From positions 423-64,422 of the forward strand of contig PZPC01000026.1 in NCBI GenBank assembly GCA_003045895.1: a DNA stretch of 64,000 nucleotides. The letters are read 5' to 3'. Below, piece after piece: positions 28,253 through 37,748 of the stretch. Under the pieces are notes generated by a model, which worked only from the letters and a program-made list of their open reading frames with translations, had not been told where the DNA came from and did no database searches. The translations under genes were made by a program, and so were the position numbers. Positions within the stretch are counted from its first letter, which is position 1. Each line of letters begins with the position of its first letter. The stretch comes from Bacteroidota bacterium. GTDB taxonomy: Bacteria > Bacteroidota > Bacteroidia > Chitinophagales > Saprospiraceae.

Positions 28253-29842
28253 ATGAACATCCACCGTATTCCTTTTACCGAAGTTTCCCAATTGTCGGCG
28301 AGCGATGTCGCTTATGCTACCCAAAATCCGGCCCTCCGTCCTTTTTACCAATACGAAACGACCCTTGACGCTTTCGCGCAAGTGATCAAAGATAAGGCGA
28401 AAAACCCTACCGACCGCGCCACCCTGGTACAGGTACTGCGCGACCAGTACGCCAGCTTACCGGCCCACCCCGGGGTGCAGGCACAGGTGGAAGCCCTGGC
28501 TGATGAGCGTACCTTTACCGTGGTGACGGCCCACCAGCCCAGCTTGTTCACGGGGCCACTTTACTTTATTATCAAAATTTGTGCGACCATCCATTTGGCA
28601 CAAAAGTTGCGCGCCGCCTACCCCGACTACCAGTTTGTCCCCGTCTTCGTGACGGGCGGCGAAGACCACGATTTTGAAGAGATCAACCACCTCAACCTCT
28701 TTTGCAATACCCTCACCTGGACCAACGACGAAGCTGGCGCCGTTGGGCAAATGTCGGCCGCTACGTTGGCGCCGGTGCTGGCCCAACTCCAGGAGATGCT
28801 CGGCGATTCGGAGGCAGCCCAACGGGTCTACCAGGAACTCGCCGCTTCCTACACCCGCCACGCCACCTATGGCCAGGCGACCGTAGACTACGTACATACC
28901 CTCTTTGCGGACTACGGACTGGTGGTAGTAGACATGAACAAACCAGCCCTCAAGCGGCTCTTTGTACCCATCATGCGGGAGGAACTGCTCCACCAACCTT
29001 CCCAACCCCTGATCGAAAAAGCCCAGGCCGAGCTGACAGCAGCCGGCTTTTCCGGGCAGGCCCACGCCCGCCACATCAACCTCTTTTACTTGCGCGATGG
29101 CCTGCGCGAACGCATCGAACGCAAGGGTGACCAGTACACGGTACTGAACACGGATTACCGCTTTACGGAAGCCGAAATGCTCGCTGAACTGGAAGCCCAC
29201 CCCGAGCATTTTAGCCCCAATGTCATCATGCGCCCCCTCTACCAGGAGCTCGTTTTGCCCAACCTCGCCTACATTGGTGGCGGTGGAGAAATTGCTTACT
29301 GGCTGGAGCGCAAGGAACAGTTTGCCCATTTCGGGCTCAACTTCCCCATGCTCATCCGCCGCAACTCCTTGCTGTGGCTCGATCGCGGCACCGTCAAGCG
29401 GATGGCCAAACTGGAATTGCAGGTACCTGATTTGTTCCTGGAAACCGAAACCCTGCTCAAGAAATTCGTCAAAAATCAAACCGACAACGAACTGACCATC
29501 CAGGCCGAGAAGGAACAGTTGGCACAGCTGTTTCAAAGCATCGCCGCCAAGGCCCGCGAAATCGACCCTACCCTGGCCCAGGCCATCGAAGCCGAGTATA
29601 CCCGCCAGGCCAAAAGTGTGGAGAACCTGGAAGGCCGCCTCATGCGCGCCGAAAAGCAGAAACACGAAACGGCCCTCAACCAGATCCGTACACTCAAGGA
29701 GAAACTCTTCCCCAATAACGGCCTGCAGGAACGCACCGACAATTTCCTGGCCTTTTACCTGCGCCAGGGTCCCGATTTTTTTGCGCAGTTGATCGAAGTG
29801 CTCGATCCGCTGGAGGAAGGCTTCGTCGTCGTGGAGGAGTAG
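28253..29842 (+). CDS. bshC: Bacillithiol biosynthesis cysteine-adding enzyme BshC
   Basis: 529 residues. The family signature is evident: VTAHQPSLFTGPLYFIIK near residue 93, and VTGGEDHDFEEINHLN near 135. A Rossmann-like core with a C-terminal coiled-coil (about residues 400-490) follows. BshC is proposed to add cysteine to glucosaminyl-malate as the last step of bacillithiol synthesis, and bacillithiol is known in Bacteroidota. bshA and bshB are not in the window. It is a single gene on this strand with GH30 following 135 bp later. Confidence 0.93.
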   Translation: MNIHRIPFTEVSQLSASDVAYATQNPALRPFYQYETTLDAFAQVIKDKAKNPTDRATLVQVLRDQYASLPAHPGVQAQVEALADERTFTVVTAHQPSLFTGPLYFIIKICATIHLAQKLRAAYPDYQFVPVFVTGGEDHDFEEINHLNLFCNTLTWTNDEAGAVGQMSAATLAPVLAQLQEMLGDSEAAQRVYQELAASYTRHATYGQATVDYVHTLFADYGLVVVDMNKPALKRLFVPIMREELLHQPSQPLIEKAQAELTAAGFSGQAHARHINLFYLRDGLRERIERKGDQYTVLNTDYRFTEAEMLAELEAHPEHFSPNVIMRPLYQELVLPNLAYIGGGGEIAYWLERKEQFAHFGLNFPMLIRRNSLLWLDRGTVKRMAKLELQVPDLFLETETLLKKFVKNQTDNELTIQAEKEQLAQLFQSIAAKAREIDPTLAQAIEAEYTRQAKSVENLEGRLMRAEKQKHETALNQIRTLKEKLFPNNGLQERTDNFLAFYLRQGPDFFAQLIEVLDPLEEGFVVVEE

Positions 29843-29977
29843 CGGCATACACGTGCTTTTTCAATTGCCGATTATTGTTATTTTTGTCTTCGTCTCCTGC
29901 GGGCTTACGGAGGGCTATCCCCTGTGTTCGCAGTTTTAGGAAAAACCGGCGGTAGCACTGCCATAAAACCCAATTTG

Positions 29978-31438
29978 ATGAAGGTCATCTATACCCTTTT
30001 CGGCTTCGGCCTGTTCGCCGCGGGTTGTTCACCACAACCCACCCCCAAAGAGCTGACGCCAGCAGCTACCGTGGTGGGCCAGGAAGCAGCTATTTATACC
30101 ACTGCCGACAGTACCACCTTGCGGTTGACCCGGACCGACAGCAAAACCTTCGTACCCGGCCAACAACCGCTGGAAACGGAGATTGCCGTGTTTGTCAATC
30201 CCCACAAAACCTTCCAGACCATGCTGGGCATTGGTGGCGCCATCACCGATGCCTCGGCCGAAGTCTTCGCCTCCTTACCCGCCGACAAGCAGGAAGAATT
30301 GCTGAAGGCCTACTACGACCCCGAGACAGGTATCGGGTATACCCTGGCGCGCACCACCATCCACAGCTGTGATTTTGCTAAGGGGAGCTACACCTACGTG
30401 AGCGACGAGGACAAAGACCTGGGCACTTTTAACATCGATCACGACCTGGCTTTTCGCATTCCGCTCCTCAAACGGGTCATCGCCGCCGCCGGGGGTGAAA
30501 TCCCCTTGTATGTCAGCCCCTGGAGCCCCCCTCCTTTTATGAAAAGCAACCAGTCGATGTTGCAGGGCGGTAAGTTGTTGCCAGAATTTGCTGCATCCTG
30601 GGCCCTGTATTACGCCAAATTCATCAAAGCCTACGAGGCCCTCGATATCCCCATTTGGGGCCTGACCATCCAGAACGAACCGATGGCCACCCAGCGCTGG
30701 GAGTCGTGCATCTACACGGCCGCCGAGGAACGGGACTTCCTCAAGAATCACCTGGGACCCACCCTGGAACGCGAAGGCCTGGGCGACAAGAAGATCATCG
30801 TCTGGGATCACAACCGCGACCTCATCAACGACCGGGCCAATACCATTCTGGAGGATCCGGCGGCGGCGAAATACGTCTGGGGTGTCGGTTTTCACTGGTA
30901 CGAAACCTGGACCGGCGGGGCACCTATGTTCACCAACCTGGGGAATATCAAGGAATCGTTCCCCGACAAAAACCTGATCTTCACCGAAGGGTGCAACGAA
31001 AGCTTTGACCCCTTGAAGTACGAATACTGGCCGAACGCCGAACGCTACGGCCGGTCCATGATCAACGACTTCAACGAAGGCACTGTGGCCTGGACCGACT
31101 GGAACATCCTGCTCGATGAGACCGGCGGCCCCAACCACGTCAACAACCTCTGCTTCGCGCCCGTGCATGCCGACACGCGCACGGGTGAGCTGATCTACAC
31201 CCCCACGTACTATTACCTCGGGCACTTCTCCAAGTTCATCCGCCCCGGCGCCCGGCGCGTGAGTACCACCACCAGCCGCAGCGTACTGCTGAGTACCACT
31301 TTCCAAAATGAAGATGGCACCCTGGTTACCGTCGTCATGAACGCCACCGACAGCCCTATCACCTACAAGCTGTACGTAGGCGAACACATGTTGGAAACGA
31401 CCATCTTGCCGCACGCGCTGCAATCGCTGGTGTATTAG
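29978..31438 (+). CDS. GH30-family glycoside hydrolase, lipoprotein
   Basis: About 486 residues from ATG at 29978. This start gives a signal peptide with the lipobox FAAGC, whereas the extension to 29924 (GTG) would bury it. The TIM-barrel shows the GH30 marks: MLGIGGAITDAS, YVSPWSPPPFMK, acid/base Glu in LTIQNEPMA, and the nucleophile Glu in LIFTEGCNES. A C-terminal beta domain ends the protein. The GH30 subfamily 1 style suggests a glucosylceramidase-like or beta-glucosidase activity at the cell envelope. A -7-like TATTTTTG at 29879-29886 lies upstream without a good -33 box. Confidence 0.92.
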   Translation: MKVIYTLFGFGLFAAGCSPQPTPKELTPAATVVGQEAAIYTTADSTTLRLTRTDSKTFVPGQQPLETEIAVFVNPHKTFQTMLGIGGAITDASAEVFASLPADKQEELLKAYYDPETGIGYTLARTTIHSCDFAKGSYTYVSDEDKDLGTFNIDHDLAFRIPLLKRVIAAAGGEIPLYVSPWSPPPFMKSNQSMLQGGKLLPEFAASWALYYAKFIKAYEALDIPIWGLTIQNEPMATQRWESCIYTAAEERDFLKNHLGPTLEREGLGDKKIIVWDHNRDLINDRANTILEDPAAAKYVWGVGFHWYETWTGGAPMFTNLGNIKESFPDKNLIFTEGCNESFDPLKYEYWPNAERYGRSMINDFNEGTVAWTDWNILLDETGGPNHVNNLCFAPVHADTRTGELIYTPTYYYLGHFSKFIRPGARRVSTTTSRSVLLSTTFQNEDGTLVTVVMNATDSPITYKLYVGEHMLETTILPHALQSLVY

Positions 31439-31500
31439 TAGCGCAAAAGGGACGCTCCGGTGTAAAGCACCTGCTTTTTGATAAATAGCAACAATCTATC

Positions 31501-32709
31501 ATGTTGAACACAATTGCGCTATTGTTACCGGTGTTTCTATTGTTGGTAGGCGTCGAGTGGTACATCAGCTATCGGCGGGGAGACGAGCGCTACACCGCCG
31601 GCAATACCGCCATGAATATGACTATCGGGGCCATGGACCAGATCGGGGCGCTCTTCTATTTTGTGCTGTTGTACCTGGTACTGGAATACGTCTATGCGCA
31701 TTTCCGGCTGTTTACCCTCGGAAATAATTGGTACCAATGGGTGCTGGCCTACGTCGTGGTCGATTTTTTATCTTATTGGTACCACCGTTTTTCCCACGAG
31801 ATCAATATCCTGTGGGCGGGTCATGTTACCCACCACTCCTCGTCATTGTTCAATTTTTCCAACGGGTTCAGGACTTCCCTTTTCCAGGGACTGAACCGAA
31901 TCCTGTTCTGGGCACTGCTACCCGTCTTTGGTTTTTCTCCGGTAATATTGGTCATTATCCTGAAGATATCGGGCGTCTATGATTTCTTTCTGCATACCCA
32001 GTACATTCCTAAATTGGGGTTTTTAGAAAAAATATTAATTACCCCTTCCCAGCACCGGGTTCACCACGGAAAAAACGAGCTTTATCTGGATAAGAACTAC
32101 GGTTCGACCTTTGTCATTTGGGATAAACTTTTCGGCACCTTCCAGGAGGAAACCGAACCGGTAGTCTATGGAATTACCAGTCCTTACGTGGACAACAATC
32201 CCTGGGTGGCTATTAACTACCATTACGTCTATTTATGGCGAACCATGCAAACCATTCCCGGATGGTGGGGAAAGCTCCGGCTTTTACTGATGTCACCGGC
32301 CTGGCAACCCCCTTCCATTCAGAAAAACAACCCTCCCGTTGCCGAAAACGAACTGCCCGTAGGCACTTATTTTCGCCGTTACGCCTGGTTTCAAGTCGCC
32401 GGCTGTACGGCAGGGGTGATTACCGTATTGGCTGTTCAGGACTTTCTCTCCCTGGGTGAGCTTTTATGCTGTATGGGCGTCCTTGTTTTTTTCATGGTGT
32501 CCAGCACAAAATTTTTGAATAATAACGTTACCGCAGGATTTGAAAAACGAGAATCTGCCCGGCTGATTTTTGCTGTTTTACTGCTATTGGTGGCCCTTTT
32601 GGGATTTGCGAACCACTACCTTTGGGTGCTTCTAACCTTCCTGGTGTTTTCGCTGGTACTGGTGTTGGTGGCGCCTCCGGAAGCTGACGTATTATCAAGT
32701 GTAAAATGA
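31501..32709 (+). CDS. Sterol desaturase/fatty acid hydroxylase family membrane protein
   Basis: 402 residues. The first 250 contain several membrane segments and the di-iron histidine boxes: WYHRFSHE and AGHVTHHSSS (about residues 93-118), then QHRVHHGKN near residue 187. This pattern fits alkylglycerol monooxygenase and sterol desaturase-type enzymes that hydroxylate lipids using O2. The remaining 150 residues are further membrane segments (about 300-395), consistent with the longer members. It follows the GH30 gene in the same direction by 62 bp. The substrate is probably a membrane lipid. Confidence 0.88.
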   Translation: MLNTIALLLPVFLLLVGVEWYISYRRGDERYTAGNTAMNMTIGAMDQIGALFYFVLLYLVLEYVYAHFRLFTLGNNWYQWVLAYVVVDFLSYWYHRFSHEINILWAGHVTHHSSSLFNFSNGFRTSLFQGLNRILFWALLPVFGFSPVILVIILKISGVYDFFLHTQYIPKLGFLEKILITPSQHRVHHGKNELYLDKNYGSTFVIWDKLFGTFQEETEPVVYGITSPYVDNNPWVAINYHYVYLWRTMQTIPGWWGKLRLLLMSPAWQPPSIQKNNPPVAENELPVGTYFRRYAWFQVAGCTAGVITVLAVQDFLSLGELLCCMGVLVFFMVSSTKFLNNNVTAGFEKRESARLIFAVLLLLVALLGFANHYLWVLLTFLVFSLVLVLVAPPEADVLSSVK

Positions 32710-32806
32710 GGGTTGGGGTCTCGGCGAATTGCTGCCCACTTTTTGCCCTATTGGCGGGGAGTTCCCGACCAGACAAGGGTGCTGGCAACGGCGGCAGCAG
32801 TGGCGG

Positions 32807-32992
32807 TTATAGTCCTCCAAGGCAGGATTTATGAAAAATTGACGACGCTATTTTTTCGACTCGCAAGGCGAAACCTCGAAGAAGCCGCGAAGCGAAACGT
32901 AGGAAACGCAGCGCATTGGCGAGGCTTTTCAACGTAGCGAGGCGGGAAAAGAGCGAGTCAAAATTCATTAATTTCGCCTTGGAGGACTATAA
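32807..32992. mobile_element. MITE-like element with 17-bp perfect inverted ends
   Basis: TTATAGTCCTCCAAGGC at 32807-32823 and its exact complement at 32976-32992 bound 186 bp. Inside, a second inverted pair GACTCGC/GCGAGTC and a GCG/AAGCCGCGAAGCG-rich core are present. No protein is encoded. The gap 32710-33015 holds only this element. I see no clear target duplication beyond AT. Confidence 0.6.
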
Positions 32993-33015
32993 ATCCGAAT
33001 TCAGCAGACCCGTTC

Positions 33016-35550
33016 TCACCGCAGCAGCAGCACATCGCCACTGAAGGTCTCCACCAATCCGTCCAGGAACTCAATTTCGGCTTGCCACAGGTACACCCCC
33101 GGTTCGAGCGGTTTGCCCGTGTTATTGGCGCGGCCATTCCAGCCCGAGCTCGTGAAATTCATTTCGCTACTGGTTGTGCTGAAGATGACACTGCCCCAGC
33201 GGTTGTAGACGCGCAACAGCCGGATGCGGCCAAAATCGGGGCTCTGGAGAAAGAAATAATCATTGACCCCATCGCGATTGGCGGAAAAGACATTGGGGGC
33301 GTAGACGCGGCGCGTATTGTCGACGATGAAATGAATGACGGTCGAATCCGTGCACACTTCATTGGCTACTTTCAGCACGTAAGTGGTGGTGGTGAGCGAC
33401 CGGGCCGTCGCCGCCAGGCAATCCAGGCAACTCAGCGTGGAATCCACCGCCGCCACCCAGCTGACGAGCAGGGAATCGCTCTGGTTGTTGACCAGGGGCG
33501 AAAACTGGTGGGATTCGCCCAGGAAAACCGTCACTTCGTCTTCCACCGTCAGGTTGATGGGCGTACCCTCCGTAACGTTGAAAAACACGTAGGAAGGCTC
33601 GCAACCGTCCAGGATCGTCACTGCGTAATTCCCTGGTTCAATGATTGTGAGCACAGAGTCGCGCGAGCCATCTTCCCACAAAAAATTGCGCCCGTAAGGC
33701 GCCGCATTCAAGTCCAGTTCGGCTCGGGCACAGATGATCTGGTCGACGTAGAAGCTGTCGGTAGGCACGCCCAGCACGGTCATGATGGTGCTGTCGACCC
33801 GTTGCGTCAGCGGATCATCGGATACCCGAAAAGGGCCCAGCGCCCGCGGAAAACCTTCCATGCGGGCTTGGTTGGGATAGGAGCCCGGTGGCAGATCGCC
33901 AACTTCCACCAGGATTTCCAGGGTGTCGATGCCCAGTGGCAAGGTCATATTCGCGATCCGAACAACCTGTGGATCGGGATCGTCCACCAGGTTGCCACCA
34001 AAGGGATTGGTCACAATCCCCAACAGGCTGACGCCCGCCGGCAAGGTATTGGAAAAAGTGATGTTGCGGCGCGGCAGCCCGGACGAATTTTCGATATAAT
34101 ACCGATAAAGCACTTCGCTACACGGCAACACCTCCTGGGGAACCATCTGGTGCCGCATTTCCAGGGTGTAGGGGCAAGACGCATAAGACACATCGAACTC
34201 GACGTATACGTCCTGGCAACCACTGTTCACGTTGAGGTAGTACAGCCCTTCTTCGGTGACCGTCAGGATGGGGGCAGTGCTGCCCGTATTCCACACGATG
34301 TTGGCCCCGTACTCGCTGGCATCGATGCTCACGGTATTCCCCAGGCAGGAGAAGCGGTTGACAAAAATGCTGTCTTCGTCAATGCGATTGACGTCGATGT
34401 AGGTACTGTCGGCGGGCGTGAACGTATAGAAATCGTCGGTACGCCGCTGGGACCCCATGCGGGTGGGCAGGTTGGTGATGCGCCCCTGGCTCCGGTAGCG
34501 CCCACCGGGGATATCGCCCAGCAAAATGCGCACGATGATGCTGTCGAGCCCGGGGTCCACCGTCATGTTGGTGATGCGCAGCAGGTCCGACCCGACCCCC
34601 GTGACGGTGCCGCCGTAGGGATTGCGCAGTACCAACTGGATATTGAAACCCGTCGGGAAATCGTATTCAAAATCCAGGTTGGTCAGGTTTTGCCCCGCGC
34701 CGTTGCCTACGTAATAGGTATAGGTGACTTCCTCGCAAGGAAACAGAATACGCGGAAAACCTTTGGCTTTCAGGTCCAGCCCGTAGGGGCAGCCCGCCAG
34801 GTCGGTCACGAAAGCCACGGGGCCGGTGGAGCGGCGGGTTTCGATCCCAAAATCATTGGAAATACTAAAAATTGCCCCCGCCACGCCGAAGGCAGAACGG
34901 CCAAAGCCGTAAAGCTGCCCACCTGCATTGAAATAACAGGCTTGAATGTCGTTTTCCGGCAGGGTCACGTTGTACCCGGTGTAGGTAAGGGGACTCAGGT
35001 TGATCGACAAGAAAGAGCGGTTGTTGTAATCGTAGCCCCATAGTTTGTTGGTATACGGATGAAAGGCCATGTCCTGCAGGTTGACGCCCCCGGCTACGGG
35101 CAGCAGCGTGACACTGCGGTCGGTCAGATCAATCCGCGCCAGGTGTTGGTCTACCCCGTTGAGCGAGCCGGTGGTGTAGAAGAATTGCCCGGTATTGTCG
35201 ATGTCGCCGGCATCGTAGTTGTAGGCCGGATTCAGGGCCACGCTACCCAGGTCGACCACCGTACCCAGGGCATCGATCTGGTACAGCCGCTGGTCGTTGC
35301 GGCCCACGCCGTAGATGAGGTTATCCGTTATCCGGTAGCCCAGGGCGTAGATCTGCACGTTGCCCATGCTGCTGATGGGCACCATGTCCGCGCTGCCGTT
35401 GGCGGGATTGATGACGAGTTGCCCAAACTGATTGGTGGGTTGGATGATGCCGTAGACGGTACCATCGCAGGTGAAGGGGGTCTGCGCCGCCAATCCGGAA
35501 AAACAGACCAACTGTAAAACGATTAGCACCTTGGCCCAGGCATTTTTCAT
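33016..35550 (-). CDS. CHU_C-type secreted surface protein (T9SS, gliding-associated C-terminal domain)
   Basis: About 844 residues from ATG at 35550. This start gives a signal peptide (MKNAWAKVLIVLQLVCFSG); the frame continues upstream only into the 35577-35833 element. A beta-propeller-like N-terminal part (about 25-280) is followed by two related DUF11-like units, each with 'F(D/S)...LP(T/A)G', a Cys-containing VTYTYYV or VLYRYYI strand, and 'DSI'-type ends. The last 90 residues (VYAPNVFSANRDGVNDYF, then VYNRWGSVIFS and GVYLWQ) are the gliding motility-associated C-terminal domain that directs T9SS export. Probably an adhesin or surface-layer protein. Cargo binding is unknown. Confidence 0.9.
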   Translation of the reverse strand: MKNAWAKVLIVLQLVCFSGLAAQTPFTCDGTVYGIIQPTNQFGQLVINPANGSADMVPISSMGNVQIYALGYRITDNLIYGVGRNDQRLYQIDALGTVVDLGSVALNPAYNYDAGDIDNTGQFFYTTGSLNGVDQHLARIDLTDRSVTLLPVAGGVNLQDMAFHPYTNKLWGYDYNNRSFLSINLSPLTYTGYNVTLPENDIQACYFNAGGQLYGFGRSAFGVAGAIFSISNDFGIETRRSTGPVAFVTDLAGCPYGLDLKAKGFPRILFPCEEVTYTYYVGNGAGQNLTNLDFEYDFPTGFNIQLVLRNPYGGTVTGVGSDLLRITNMTVDPGLDSIIVRILLGDIPGGRYRSQGRITNLPTRMGSQRRTDDFYTFTPADSTYIDVNRIDEDSIFVNRFSCLGNTVSIDASEYGANIVWNTGSTAPILTVTEEGLYYLNVNSGCQDVYVEFDVSYASCPYTLEMRHQMVPQEVLPCSEVLYRYYIENSSGLPRRNITFSNTLPAGVSLLGIVTNPFGGNLVDDPDPQVVRIANMTLPLGIDTLEILVEVGDLPPGSYPNQARMEGFPRALGPFRVSDDPLTQRVDSTIMTVLGVPTDSFYVDQIICARAELDLNAAPYGRNFLWEDGSRDSVLTIIEPGNYAVTILDGCEPSYVFFNVTEGTPINLTVEDEVTVFLGESHQFSPLVNNQSDSLLVSWVAAVDSTLSCLDCLAATARSLTTTTYVLKVANEVCTDSTVIHFIVDNTRRVYAPNVFSANRDGVNDYFFLQSPDFGRIRLLRVYNRWGSVIFSTTSSEMNFTSSGWNGRANNTGKPLEPGVYLWQAEIEFLDGLVETFSGDVLLLR

Positions 35551-35576
35551 CGGATACAAACTTCGCGGTTTAATAA

Positions 35577-35833
35577 GAGCCTGTTTAAAAATTTTGCGAA
35601 CTGATTTTAGCTTCGCTGATCGTCGTTCCTCCTCGGAGTTCAACGATTTGAGGTTCTGGCTAAGGGATTAAAATTGAATTTAGCGGGCTAAATGAAATTT
35701 TCATGCCGACGCCAGGTTCTAAACCACGGAGTAGCAGCGAAGCTAATCCTTGAAAATCAGGAAGCATTAACCTTTTTATTTTGTTTGATTTGGCATATTC
35801 ATTTTTAGCCAAATTAAATTTTTAAACAGGCTC
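35577..35833. mobile_element. MITE, IS5-like ends with TAA target duplication
   Basis: The ends are perfect inverted 18-bp repeats, GAGCCTGTTTAAAAATTT at 35577-35594 and its complement at 35816-35833. Both are bordered by TAA (35574-35576 and 35834-35836), consistent with a 3-bp TNA target duplication as in some IS5 groups. The 257-bp body encodes nothing. It stands 26 bp upstream of the CHU_C gene start, so it may have replaced or altered its promoter. Confidence 0.7.
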
Positions 35834-35956
35834 TAATGCAGTCACCGGCAGCTAAACTGCCAGGTAGACAAAAATAAGGATAAATACCCAGTTTTGCCCC
35901 TCCCGCAACAGGTAATTCAACCGCATGAAGCCTTGCCGACTTTTTATTCCTCCTCC

Positions 35957-37534
35957 TCAGGCCGTCACAAAATACATCTCCACTGCGCCCAGGTTTTTCA
36001 CTTCGATAAAACCCCGAGATTCGCAATGGAAATAAGATTGGACCAAGGCGTAGGTTTGGCCCGAAATATTGACCGCGCCCGCCTGCCCGCTGCTTTCCAT
36101 GCGGGAGGCGATGTTGACGGTATCGCCCCAGATATCGTAGGCGAATTTCTTCATGCCCACCACCCCGGCCACCAGCGGGCCGGTATGGATACCGATACGG
36201 GCTTCAAAAATGGGCAATCCGGCAGCCTGGCGGGTCGTATTCCAGGTCGTGAGAAACGCCTGGATGTCGAGCCCGGCCTGCACCACTTCCCGGGGGTGGG
36301 TTTCGTTGACACTCGGTAGCCCGCCCGCACACATGTAGGCATCGCCAATGGTCTTAATTTTTTCCAGTTTGTGGCGACCAATGATTTCGTCAAACGCCTT
36401 GAAGGCATAGTCCAGCGCTTCCACCAGTTCGTCGGCCGGCAGCTGCTGGGCAATGATGGAAAAACCTTTAAAATCGGTAAACAGCACCGTCGCCTGATCG
36501 TAGAATCGCGCCTGAGCGGAGCCAGTAATTTTCAACTCATTGGCAATGGCCAGGGGCAGGATATTGAGGAGCAACGCTTCGGAGCGTTGTTTCTCGGCGG
36601 TAATGATTTCGTTTTTCTCCGCCAGCGTTTTGTTGTGTTGCACGATGGCGCGGTGCCGGTGCAACAACCCGCTGGCAATGGCCAGGATCAGGCCCGCCAG
36701 GATCATCCACACCTTGCGTTGGCTGTTGTGCAGATCGATTTCGGCAGTTTGTTGTTGCAGGCGCATTTCTTTTCTGGAAAGGGCGACGGCCTGGTTGGCC
36801 AATTGCAGGGAATCCAGCACGGAAAGAAAGGTGAGCGAATCCAGCAGCCGGTTCTGTTCCAGGAACATGACTTCCCGCCGCATCTGTTCGGCGTTCATCG
36901 CGCGGAGGGTCGCTTCCTTGCTGGCCAGGGCGCGCGACAGTTGGGCTTCCTGCTTTTGCATTTGTTCCTGCGTGAGCGAGAGGGTCTGCCAGGCCAGGGC
37001 GCGGTCGGTTTGGGCTGCGTTAAGGGCCCGCTTGCGGCTGCCAAACAACCCACTGCGCTCCGCGGGCGCTTCCTGGGTACCGTTGAGGATGGCCAGTTCG
37101 GTATCCGCACTGGCTACCACCAGGGGCTTATCCAGGGCGGTGGCCACGCGGCGGATGGCTGCCCAATTGGCCTTTTTCAGTTCCTGGTCCTGGGTAGCGT
37201 TGTTGCTGTCGGCAAACGACTTGAGGGCGCGGTTGCGCTGGGTTCTTTTATCGGAGGCAGCCAGAGCCAGACCTTTTTGGTGGTAGGCCCGGGCGATGTA
37301 TTCTGTGGCCCGAAGGCTTTGCGCCTGCTCCAGCAGGTGGTCGGCCCAGGCGGCGGAAGCTTCCCAATCGCCAGCCGCCAGTTCGGCCGCGGCCAGAGCC
37401 TGCAGCGTCCCCAGCAAGGCTTCCCCCTTTTGGATGGCGGCAGTGCTTTTCAGGGCCTCGATGGTAGGTGCCTGGGCTATTAGGCCCGCACCCAAGGACA
37501 ATAGGAAAAAAGAGAGGATAAGCAGGGATTTCAT
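35957..37534 (-). CDS. Class III adenylate/guanylate cyclase with N-terminal helical sensor region
   Basis: About 525 residues from ATG at 37534, where a signal peptide starts (SLLILSFFLLSLGAGLIAQ). Residues 30-290 are alpha-helical, rich in Ala and Gln, with TPR-like and coiled-coil character, and outside the cytoplasm. One membrane segment (VWMILAGLILAIASGLL) lies at about 277-293. A coiled coil and the cyclase domain follow (about 330-525), with metal-binding VLFTDFKGFS, KTIGDAYMCAGGLP and the transition-state Asn/Arg region in GDTVNIASRMESSG. It should form cAMP or cGMP in response to an envelope signal. Confidence 0.9.
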   Translation of the reverse strand: MKSLLILSFFLLSLGAGLIAQAPTIEALKSTAAIQKGEALLGTLQALAAAELAAGDWEASAAWADHLLEQAQSLRATEYIARAYHQKGLALAASDKRTQRNRALKSFADSNNATQDQELKKANWAAIRRVATALDKPLVVASADTELAILNGTQEAPAERSGLFGSRKRALNAAQTDRALAWQTLSLTQEQMQKQEAQLSRALASKEATLRAMNAEQMRREVMFLEQNRLLDSLTFLSVLDSLQLANQAVALSRKEMRLQQQTAEIDLHNSQRKVWMILAGLILAIASGLLHRHRAIVQHNKTLAEKNEIITAEKQRSEALLLNILPLAIANELKITGSAQARFYDQATVLFTDFKGFSIIAQQLPADELVEALDYAFKAFDEIIGRHKLEKIKTIGDAYMCAGGLPSVNETHPREVVQAGLDIQAFLTTWNTTRQAAGLPIFEARIGIHTGPLVAGVVGMKKFAYDIWGDTVNIASRMESSGQAGAVNISGQTYALVQSYFHCESRGFIEVKNLGAVEMYFVTA

Positions 37535-37748
37535 GACGGGTATCTGTTCGGGGTTTGGTAAAGCACGGCGACGTAAATAAAGTGATTCTCCTAAGCTGAC
37601 AAAACTGATAACGGCTTTAGGAGGCTGGCAAAGAATAAAAGTAACACTTCCGTTAGTCTCTTTTGCTTTTATTTTCCTTTGACCGACTGACAGGGGCACG
37701 TTATTTTTATTTTCACTTGACTTTAAGCACAAAAAATGTCAGAAATTC

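Noticed and set aside
28457-29848. Long minus-strand ORF (463 codons)
   Set aside because: Antisense to bshC; no start context or motif of its own.
32713-32937. Small plus-strand ORF
   Set aside because: Overlaps the MITE-like element and lacks any homology signal.
33082-35043. Long plus-strand ORF (653 codons)
   Set aside because: Lies entirely opposite the CHU_C surface protein gene, which has recognisable domains; the translation has no known motif.
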